Positions 11,501-23,500 of a DNA stretch of 64,000 nucleotides are shown in pieces. This DNA is from Megamerina dolium (Eukaryota > Arthropoda > Insecta > Diptera > Megamerinidae), in NCBI GenBank assembly GCA_963854835.1, contig OY978526.1, forward strand, positions 10,433,277 to 10,497,276, given 5' to 3'. Each line of letters starts with the position of its first letter. Positions within the stretch are counted from its first letter, which is position 1. Made by a program: the position numbers and the translations under genes. The notes under the pieces were generated by a model. The model did not search any database. It saw only the letters and a program-made list of their open reading frames with translations, and was not told where the DNA came from.

Positions 11501-14500
11501 AAGTAAAGAACAATTGTACTAAGTCATATGTATATTTGGAGTCTGTTTTACGCATTCGAGTCTTACAGTAATGACTCATAACATCATGGCCATGCCTTAC
11601 TACTAGTTCGTGTCGCCAATTTCTCATGTGCAGTTCTTCATAATTCAAACTTATTACTACGAGTAAATCTTTTTTAAAGATATTACGGTGATTAGATCCA
11701 TTAAATGCGATTTCCATTGACGAGAATCACGTAACGAATTCAAGTAACGAATCACATTTGGATTACAATGCAGTGGCAAATTTGAAATATATGACAGGAA
11801 TCTCTCTTCGGAGCCTTAAACAAGCATAAGAGTTCTTCAGAATCCTTCAGTGCATTAGTAAAAAAAAAAAACAGTGTATCAAAATATCGATTCAAATTAA
11901 ATTAAATTAACTTATTGGAAGCTCTGAAGTATTAGAATTGACTAATGACCGCTTGAACGATATTTTGATACAATTTATATTAAATTTGTTATTTTTTGTA
12001 AGTAATAAAATAATTACTGAGGATCGATTATACATTTGATCAGTTTAGAGCCGATTCCTGAGAACTTACGAGGTAATTTTTTATTTTTTTTTTTGGCTGG
12101 TTCTAATTTCATTTTGTTGTTAATCGATATATTACCAGAAAATGTTGAGTATTAAAAATGAATAAGAGTGCGGCAGGGACGTTTATGAAGAATTTTGTAT
12201 AGGAATTCTTCTAAGGATTATACATATTGTAGATAGTGTGTTCAGAAAACATATTGAGGCGAAAAAATGTATGTTTTTTTTTATACGTTTTACATCTCTA
12301 GGGACGGTTCTTCGAACGGGTATTCCTTTCAAATTTCTTAACATTTTATTATGCATTAAGAACAAAATACAAAATACAATACAAGATGAGGCCATTTTGA
12401 ATTCATGCGGCTATATAGAGAAATCCTTTATTTTCAAGGAAATTGTTATTTTTTTGTTTGAAACCTCTATACTCGTACATACCTGACACTGTTGGGGTCC
12501 GTGTCGTGTTGGTGACGACAATTTTGGTCGACTCTTCTTTACAATCGTCGATGTATTCACGGTGGTGGTAGTGGTAGCAGTGCTGACGGTGGTGCATGTG
12601 GTACTGCTATTGCTATTGTTGTTGATAATCGTTGTGGAGGCGGAAATAGTCTTATTACCAATGCCAACAATATGTTGTTTCAGATTTCCACTGTTACTGT
12701 TGCTATTACTGTTGTTGCTGGCTGTAATGCTAATTGTACTGTCGTTGCTTGAACTTGAATTACTGCTAAACACACTGTTGCTACTACAATTGCTATTCGT
12801 GTTTGTCGAATTGTTTATCAGCGATGTGTTACTATTACTGCTGCTGCCGCTGCCGCTGCTGATATTGACGATTCCATTGCCACCGCCACCGCCGTTGCTC
12901 ATTATTTGTGCCAACGATGTAACGTTGGCATTAGCGTTGTTACTACCACAGCTACTGCTACGTATTAGGCAGTTTTTGATGTAACTATTTGTTTTATTTG
13001 TAGTATTCGTTGATGTTGATACAGTTTGTACAGCTGCAATTCTTTGTTGTGCATTCGCGGAGGAGGAGGAGACGGTGGAATTGTCCTGTTGTTTCTGCTG
13101 TTGTACACTGATTGAATGATTATTGTGTGCTGGTGGTAGTGATGGTGGTGGTGGTGGTGGTGGTGCTGGTGCGGGTGCGGGTGCTTGTGTTGTACGACGG
13201 CTTGTTATGGTTATTTTGTTTGAATTATTATTGCCGTTGTTGTTGTTGCTGCTGCTATTATTATTGCCGCTGCCGTTGGCTATTTTTGTGGTTGCTGTTA
13301 TTGTACTGATATTATTATTATTACTATTATTCTTGAGTGCTACAAGTAAACATTGAGATGACAAATATAATGGATATATATTGTGATTATATTTAACTCA
13401 TATTTATTTGTAATTAATGATATTGTTATTGTACTTACAAGCTGTTTGTAATGTGCCCAAAACGTCAGCCAACATTTCCGGATCCGGATAACCAATGGTT
13501 AATGCATTGTCCAGAGTTGCTGTTGCAGTTGTATGGCTATTGGCGGCTATGCTGGTGATTGGAGCTGGAGACGATTGATTTGAATTCGACGATGAATTCG
13601 ATGATGTATCACGTAATTGAAGTGTTACAGAACCGACTTCGGTGGTACCAACTGAGGCGCTACACATAAGCACACGCGGAGAGGCCAAACCAGACAAAGG
13701 CAGATGTATATTCTTCTGTACCTGTGATGTAAAATCAACAAAATAATATGATTATTATTATAAAGTGATTTAAAAAATTCAAAATATAAATGCAATCTAT
13801 AAATAAATTCAATTACTATTTCCATTACACTTATTATTTATTATTCATTTGAAATACCTAAATATATATATTTAATATTTGTATGTGTGTGTGTGCATCT
13901 TGAGTGTATATGACAAACAAAACAACATTTGCTTGAATCACTTAAGCATCTTATTGATTATTATTATTATTATAATTACTCTGGTTGTTGTTGTTGTTGT
14001 TGTTGTTGTTGTTGCTGTCGTAAAGTGTCACCGCCACATTTCGCATAATTAATCGAATTTGAAATGCATTTCACTTTGAGTTTCGAGACAAATAGTAATG
14101 ACGGAAGTAAAACTGCACACAAACACACACACACACACACACAAAACACAATTACATATTTCATAAAGTAGTACATAAGCACATGAACCCCAGCAGAATA
14201 GTGTGTAAATTATTGTCGAAATTTGTTTGCAAGTTCTCGACATTTTTTTTTTTTTTTATTTGAATTTACATTTTCGACATTATTGCAAAAACGGTTACAA
14301 CCATTTTGCACCAATATTAATACCAGTTGAAAAATATTTATAGCAAAAGTGAGAGAATATCAAATTTTAATTTAAAGGAATTTTTATTCAATATAATCTC
14401 CCTCAATTTCAATACGCATACCCCAATGATCCTCGCAATAATTTTATATCATCTCTGTAATAAATTTTCTGCAAATTATTCGACAAAAAACGCTTTCCAT

Positions 14501-17500
14501 GAAGAAGTTGATTGAAGTTTCCGATGAGGTAGTAGTCGCTGACAGCCAAACCTTGTGAATACGGTGATTCGAATTCAAACAATTCGAACGTCGAATAATC
14601 AGATCTTTTTTCACGAATTTTTTTCATTCAGCTAATTCGAACGGTTCCAATAATATTTAGAATAAATTTCTTTACCTTTCTCAAGCTAATCAATCAAGAA
14701 ATTCTCTTTTCCATTTAATTAATGCCATTTTTTTGTCAATCATTCTCACTTCAACTGTTTTGGGGCTGAAGATCCACCTTTACTACACTGTGACCGTTCT
14801 TATTTCAGTTTAAGATCATAGTGGTGGATTCAAAATTGATCCATAGCTATAAATATATGCCTAGCATCGGTTTTATTCTGCTTAAAATAGCCAAAATTAT
14901 GCTGAGAAATTTACTTTTTGTTAAATTATTAACGAATGCGATACTAACTTTCCGAACAGCCTTTTCATATATAATTCTTCTTGTAAAATAATTTTCGCAA
15001 AAGAAATTCATAATCAATTTGACTGTGAAAATTTTTATAAAAAAAAAAATTACCGTAAAACATTGTGTGACGTAACGCAGAAATATTGATATCATAAAAG
15101 GTCCGTTGTTCTATATTGTCGAATCCTTTTGGAATCCCAGTTTGGATGTTCTTCGTAGCCTACGTAAGTTCATCAGATATAAATTCATAGATGCTAAACT
15201 TAAATACTTCCTACTGGGCTATCCACATAAGTTTCATATATACATGCATTTTTTGTTATAGTTTGTTAACGTATACATATAAGTATTTGTATATTGTGTT
15301 AATAATGAATAAAAATACAATAATAAAAAAATGATAAAAATATTTAATAATAATAATAATATTAATAATAATAATAATAACAAAATTTTCAAAATTATAA
15401 TGACAATTGTGTCTAACTGAGTGTGTGGCTGTATACTACTATAACTGATTTTTATGTATGTATGCGAAAAACGTGCTGCCAACAAAATTCTATTTTGAAT
15501 AAACACAATTTTTATAGAAAAGTATTCGCTGCAACACACATAAATGCATATGCATTTATGTGTTGCACATTCTATTATTATCCTTAATATTGTAAGCAGA
15601 CACATGTAATATTTATTGTAGATATGTACATGAATGTGTACATATATACTTCCACAACAACGGCAATGATGACAATACAATGGCGATGAGAAGTATGCAC
15701 CACAATATACATGATTATATACAACAAATATACATTCTGTCAAATAAGTACCCGGAAACCGGAAATTCTCATTTTTAATTTTCCCTCTGAGAATATTTCA
15801 AAAAAAAAATTTCCCAGGTTGGCACAACTGTCAGCCACTATTCTGTGAATTTTTATTGCTATGTGTCATTTACTTTGGTTACGGCGTCATTAGGAACAAG
15901 TCAACCTTTTGTGTGCGTTGCGATTTTTACCATGGATAAAAATATTTTTTAGTGTTAGTGATACTAAAATTTTGTGTTTCAAACGAAATTTCTTGTGCCA
16001 AAACGTTGGAAATGTTGAAAAAAACATTTGGTGATTCAACCATGTCGAAAAAAAATTTCACACAAACTCTTTGTTCGATATTTTTATCCATAGTAAAAAT
16101 CGCAACGCACACAAAAGATTGACTTGTTCCTAATGACGCCGTAACCAAACTAAATGACACATAGCAATAAAAATTCACAGAATAGTGGTTGACAGTTGTG
16201 CCAACCTGGAAAAAAACTTTTTTTGAAATATTCTATGAGGGAAAATTAAAAATGAGAATTTCCGGGTACTTATTTGACAGAATGTATACTTTACATACAA
16301 TGCGATAAGTATGATGGGCTCTTTTCCCTCTTCTTCTTCTTCTTCTTCTGTTTCACTTCTTTTTCATTTTTCTATTTCTAATTTTTTTTTTTTTTTCTTC
16401 ATCCTATACTCAGTATGTAGAATAAGTGACACATTCATTGCGAAATTAAAATTTTAATCACAATTCACTTGATGCGCTTGGTGTCTGTCGCCATACACTT
16501 GCCTTGTTGTATTTATGTATAAGGAGTGTGTGTGTGTGTGTGTGTGTTTGTATTTATTCATAAGCATTATTTGTTAATTCAAAATATAGCAGATACCTTC
16601 TATATAAAATATGTAGGTACTAGTGCATGTGCATGTCCTCAAGTAGTGCAGGCAGTCACAATGTAAAGCGCATTATCAACTTTGCCTTCTCATGGCTACT
16701 AATAAATTAGCCTACAAAATATATAACATTTACAATAATAAAATACTACTATAGATATGATGATATTATTCAGTATATATGCATGTACTATGCAAAATAT
16801 ACTATAATAAAATTTATTTTAAAACAATGCATTGAATAAAATTAATTTGGTTATTTTGCTTGTCTTTTTGTTTGATTTTATATAAAAATTTCTTAATGCG
16901 ATATTCAACAGAAAATTAATTTTTTCTTTTATGCAAACTGATTCATTTGCATGAAGAAGTGCAGCCGAAAAATTACTATTCTTTTTTCACCCCTCCGCCC
17001 TATTATTGTTGAATCAATCTGCTTTTGCATCTGTTGCTGTCTCTAAGCATAACCACTAAATAAGTGAAGCAAAGCAAAGATGATGAAAAAAAAACACAAT
17101 TCTATTCTATTTAAATTTATTTGTTATTTTTTTTTTTTTTGTTCCATTTCTGCTCCCATTAATTCCCTTTGAATTTTTGATAGATATTTTTATTTATGAT
17201 CAAAATGAATAAATGCCGAGATGTGTACTACATATGTACTTGTATGGTGAGGGAAAAGTGTTTTGTTACAATTAATTTCAATTAAGTACTTACAGCATCT
17301 TGTATATGAATCATTTCAAAATATTTTGCTTCCAAAATTATTTGCCACATTATAATGGAATTAAATAACCGACTAACTTTTCCAAATAGCAAATGGTTCT
17401 TCATATGAGTATATCTTCGTTATTTAGCAATTAATATTTGATAATTAATGATTCCTTAAATCACTTGTAGAACATGTGACATCTCAATATCTTTCTATTG

Positions 17501-20500
17501 AAGTCCGAGTTAACACGCATTATGATTAACTGGCTGACACTCAATTGCAACGATGTCAACAAGGCTGTTTCCTTGACCACTAAATGGATTACAATTAAAG
17601 ACTTTCTTTGAAATTCTGCATTCAATTCTGATAACGAAGTCTGCCGAACAGACTTCGTTATCAGATACCCTAGAAAATTGACGCTTTTTTAAAATTTGCT
17701 GGCAGCGGCCCCAGGACCTCAACGGGGTGTGAAATTTATGTTACTTAACCTTTTTTCTTAATATAGTTGCTACATATTTTTCGTCCTTGTCGGAGCTCAC
17801 CTACGAAATTGACAATCTTTTTTTTTTTTTTGAATTTCGTTTCCAAAGTGCTCCTATGGTTGGGTAAAAATGAACTTAAATGCACCTGAATATTGACAAA
17901 CAAGCCTACATACGTAGGATAACTCTTACTAACAAGTGTTACTTTGGGCTGAGTAAGCAATCGAGTAGTCGAGCCCTCTCTCGAAGATCGAAAATCATTA
18001 TTCCTATCCTAACATATGGGGCAGAAGTCTGGACAATTTCCACCACGGATGAGAGGATGTTTGGAGTTTTCGAGAGAAAAGTTCTGCGCAGGATATTCGA
18101 ACTTATTTGCTTTGAAAGTGAGTGCCGAATAAGGTACAACGATGAGCTGTATGAGCTGTACAGTAACATTGACATAGTCAGGCGAATCAAAATCGAGCGG
18201 CTGCACTGGCTGGGTCATGTCGAGCGAATGGAATAAGACGATCCAGCGAAGAGGTTATTTAATTCGGCACCAGCTGAAGGACTCAGAAGAAGGGGAAGAC
18301 CAAATCTCCGTTGGAAGGACCAATTATTGAGTAACCTGGCGCCGTTTAGAATATTCAATTGGCGCCAGCAAGCGAAGATCAGAGAAGACTGGCGCCGCAT
18401 TATATGTTCGGCCTAAATCGATCATCGGTTGTTATGGCCACATAAGAAGAAGAAGAAGAAGAAGCCTACAGTTGTCTAGAAATTGTCCCCAGGTAAACTT
18501 CAAATATACTTACTTCCTATCCCTATCCATTAGAGGCCTTACATACTAAATTGAGGTTTATATGAAATTGAAAGAAAACGTATTGTATCAGACATATTGG
18601 ACATATTGGACATATTCTTATATCTACATGATTAAATTAACCATAAACACTAATTCAGTAATAAAGGGTTATCCATTTCGCGGTTTCAAAAGTATAGGGC
18701 TAGAATTCGACATCTGTCAAACTGAGTTGTTAAAACAATTACTTTCTTTTTCACTTCAAAGTCTGACATTTGCGAAAATGGATCGCTTAACTATCGCACA
18801 ACGCATTAAAATTGTAAAAACCTACTACAAAAATGGTGATTCTGCCACAGCCACATATCGTGCTTTAAGAGGAGATTATGGTTTACATAATCGTCCAACT
18901 ACGCAAGCAATTGGCAAAATTGTGAAGAAATATGAAGACTGGATCGGTTACAGATATTGTAAGGCCTGTGCATCATCGTTTCGCTCGTACCACCGAAAAT
19001 ATCGCTGCTGTAAGTGAAAGTGTTGCCGAAGACCCGAATGTGTCGATTCCTCGTCGTTCACAGGAATTAGGACTATCTTACGGCACATTATGGCGTATTT
19101 TGCATTTGGATCTACACCTACATTCATATAAAATCCAGCTCACACAACAACTGAAGCCAGCTGACCATTCACAACGTCGTAGATACGTCGAATAGGTGCT
19201 TGAACAACAGGCGGTGGACGGCGATTTTTCGAACAAAATTTTCTTCAGCGACGAAGCACATTTCTCACTCGGTGGGTATGTTAACAAACAAAATTGTCGT
19301 ATTTGTGGTTCTGAGAATCCTCAAGTAATTGAAGAGAGGCCACTACATCCACAAAAAGCCACTGCTTGTGGTTCTGAGAATCCTCAAGTAATTGAAGAGA
19401 GGCCACTACATCCACAAAAAGCCACTGCTTGGTGCGCTCTTTGGTCCGGAGATGTGATTGGACCTTACTTCTTCGAAAACGGCGATGGAACGACTGTCAC
19501 CGTCAATTCGGAGCGTTATGGTCATATGATAACCGACCTTTTTTTGCCTGCTATTGAAGAATACGACTTAGAGAATATGTGGTTTCAACAAGACGGTGCC
19601 ACATGCCACACAACTCGAGCGAATATGGCTTTATTGCAAGAGAAATTTTCTGGCCGCGTAATTTCTCGTCGTGGCGATATCAAGTGGCCACCAAGATCAT
19701 GCGATTTGACACCGCTTGACTTTTTTTCTGTGGGGCTACGCGAAAGACCGTGTTTATGCAGATAAACCTTTAACTCTTGAGCACCTAAAAACCAACATTC
19801 GTCACGTTATGGCTGAGATACCGCCCAATATGTGTCAAAAAGTGGTCGAAAATTATCTCAAAAGAATCGATGCTTGCAACAATTCGCGTGGTGGTCATTT
19901 AAATGATGTAGTATTTCACACATAATGTCAACGTTCAAACTTTTTAATAAAAAAGAAATATCATGATAAAAAATATTTTATATGTGTTTTATTTACATTT
20001 ACTTTTGAAACCGCAAAATGGATAACCCTTTATGTATGATTTACTTATTTTCTACATCTTTGTAGCTATTTGGCGATTTTTCAGAGTTCCTGTGTCCATT
20101 TTTTTTTAGTCCTCTCAAGGATCGGTCCACAATTTTACGCGCACCCTCAAAGTGCTAAAGGAGTATTATATAGAAGCATCAATTTTGTAGGCGAACCCCT
20201 ACAAGGGATGGAAATAAAGCGTAAGTATGTCTTGAGGAGATAAAATTAACTGGCAACACTGGCGACGCATTATATTTAAATAAATAGAAGCTGACTAAAA
20301 TCTAAACTTTTTCAATTTTGTTGCTCATGAGCAAGTTTTAAAATTCATCGATTGGTATGAAGTGTTCTACTATAAAATATAAGAAAAAAACACACTCTAA
20401 TGGATGCAATGCTCCCTAGTACAATAACCACTTTCCTATACTTATATCATCTATATGTGTATATATGTGTATATATGTATATACATATTTTAGTAAAAAT

Positions 20501-23500
20501 GCACATAAATAATAGGCAATATATAAACAAAAACAAATACATACACAGTACCCTAAAGGTAAACAAATGATACTGAAAATTAACAATATTCAAGGAAAAT
20601 ATTATTTTTATGGTAATGCAGAAAATATTAAATATGAAATTTTATAAAATGAGTGAGCAAGCACAAGAAACAAAGAGTGAGAGTGTGTGAAAGCAATAAA
20701 AGAGAAAGGTAAACACAAATTCTTAAATGTATGTATTTATTCGCACGTAAATATGTATGTACATCTGTATGTATGTACGTACTTGTGCATCAATATCATA
20801 TCTAGAAGCATAAAAAATAGAAATATGAAAATAGTAACAAGAAAATAAAAATAAAATCAAAATTGCTCAAGCGTACGACATGTGCCATCATAAATTCGAA
20901 AATGTATAAAATACATGATGAACGAACAATAATATTACCAACGTCGTCATACTACATACGCACACACACACACACACACATACGCACATATTCATTATAC
21001 ACCTTATGAGCTCATCAGCTCACCTTAAAATTTCCGCTCCTCCACCAACAAATCCGATTCAATCAGCTAACATACATATGTGAAAAATGCGAAATATGAA
21101 CTTTAAATTTCAATAATTTCTCATAATTTCTTTTTTTGTTTTGCTTTCGGCTATTTTTTTCTTCTTTTTTTTTTTTTTTTGAATTGTAAGCCTTCTTCAT
21201 TCTTTATAATTCATATTTTTTGATTTTTTGATATTTCTTCATTTTTAAGTTTTCTCTATTTTTAACGTATTTTGTGTGTGTGTGCGTGTATGTGTGTGTT
21301 ATTTATATTTTTTTGTGCCATGATTCACGTGTCAATCAAATGTCAATGTCACTCAGTAACAAAACAGCGACTATTAGGCAAAAATATACGCATGGATATG
21401 TATACCAACTACAACAACAACAACAATACCAAGAACAACGATGTTGACAGAAAGAAAAATCTACACGCTCGTTATTTAATTTTTTCAGTATTTTTTTGTT
21501 TGTTTGTTTGTTCTTTCTTTAAACTTATTTATGCTTTCTTCGCTTAGTTTTATTCCATAAGTTAATATGTCCACATTATTTTCTACATATTTTCTGAACA
21601 GCATCTTTTAACATGAAATTTGTGCTGATGTTGAAGAATATTTTGGAAGAGAAAACACATATTCATATGACATAATTGAAAAGACATATTGTAAATATAT
21701 CGTACATATGTATGTATATGTGAATTTGAAAACGAAACGTAAAATATACAATGCATACATTCATGTACATTAGGGCCGGTCAAATTTTTTAGTCACAGAT
21801 CGTATAGTAAAACCATTTGTAACGTTTTTTTTTTCTCCACACAAATTTTACCCACCCTAACGTACATATACGCACTCGTTCACATTTATATGTGCACTTA
21901 TAGAACTGCATTTTCAGCATTTATTCATATTTTTGTACTATCTGCTTATCTTCATAACATACATATTGTACTCGTATATGGTTGAATCGAAGCCCAATAG
22001 GAATTTTGAAAAGTCATCTCCAAAGAAGGTGTGCTCCCTTGCAAAAAAACCTCGTTTGCGGTGCCAGTCTTCTCTGTTCTTCACTTACTGGCGCCAATTG
22101 GATATTCAATAGTTGGTCCTTCCAACGGAGGTTTGATCTACCTCTTCTTCTGCGTCCTTCAGCGGGTGCCAAATTAAATACCCTCTTCGCTGGAGTATCT
22201 TCTTCCATTCCTTAGACATTCGCTGGACTATGTCAATGTCAGCATACTGTTCATACTGCTCATACAGCTCATCGTTGTACCTTATTCGGTACTCGCCATC
22301 AACCCAAATAGGTTCGAAGATCCTCCGCAGAACTTTTCTCTTGAAAACTCCAAGCATCCTCTCATCAATGGTGGAAATTGTCCAGGCTTCTGCGCGATAT
22401 GTTAGGACAGGAATAATGAGGGACTTGTAGAGTGTGATTTTCGATCTTCGTGCTTACTCAGCTCAAAGTAAGTAAATAAATTGTGATGGTTTTCTACAGT
22501 ATATTTCTCATAAACTTTCCCCCTTCGATAAGTGTTAATAGAGCCTGTTTTCACCTCGCGTCTATAAAAGTGACTTATAGAGTCTATAAAATAAAAGAGT
22601 AGTCTCAATTCTATATCCCCAAAATGAATTCCATCCAGCAGCTCAAAGCTTGCTTAATGCAATTAGAACAAATGTATGGAGATCGTTCATATATTTAACC
22701 CCTATAGGACTACCCTGCGAACGGTGCAAGTCAATTTTATAGAAAAATCAAATTTTTAGGGGATATACACGTGGTAAATAAAATAATAATTCAATAAAAT
22801 GTTGGAGAAGAAAAATTAATGAGAGTTGCTACGATATTTTATCACTCTAGATGCGATTCCTCTGCGACTATTTAGGAATATTTCGTCATTTTCATATGTG
22901 ATTGGGTTCATTTTGTAAGGCAACCGCTCTATGTTATAATTATGTTTTTGAAAATTCTTGAAAATAACAACTTAATTGCAGTCAGTTTTATATTTCAGTC
23001 CGCTTGATACGTTTCCGGAGCACCTATGGGCTTGTTTGATGAATTTCAAATGTTTCATGTTTGTTTTGTCAGGGAGACACCCTAAGAAATAAAAATAGAA
23101 AGTAAATTTATTCAAAAAAAGTGTTAAGGAAGAAAATTAGAGTGCCGCCTTTGCGTCATCCGGGTAGCGGTAGGAGACAACTTTAAATAAATGTCAATTT
23201 TGCATGGGAGCCCCCTTAACGGATGGAGACACAGATCTAGTATATTTGGGGGAATTATTGCGATTGAAGAATTAATTGAGGTCAGGCATAAACTACACTC
23301 CATTAGATGCATTTACTGGGCAACTTTGGGGCGTCTTATCAGCTTTCTACCCAATTTTGTGAAATTTAATATAAATGCGTTACTGCGAAAAACCAAACAC
23401 AGCCTTTTTTCTAGCTTAAGCAATTGAGGAGCGGTAGGAGACAATTTAAAGTAAATGTCAGTTTTGTAGAGGTGCCTCAGTAAGGGATGGAGATACACTG

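Larger units (their letters stand above)
18664..20030 (+). mobile_element. rosa-like DD41D Tc1/mariner element, near full length
   Basis: 1,367 bp with inverted ends AAGGGTTATCCATTT and AAATGGATAACCCTT, extending over about 28 bp with a few mismatches. TA target duplications lie at 18662-18663 and 20031-20032. The transposase begins at ATG 18778 (MDRLTIAQRIKIVKTYYKNG). The triad reads FSDEAHF, FQQDGATCHT and LTPLDFF, with 41 residues between the last two acids. It ends in TAA at 19923-19925. Its ends differ from those of the DD41D copy at 75-1020, so two subfamilies are present. Non-functional. Confidence 0.92.

Noticed and set aside
12562..12984. Plus-strand Leu-rich, membrane-like frame
   Set aside because: Antisense of the N/S/T-rich exon. 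GTT and CTG repeats mimic a hydrophobic protein.
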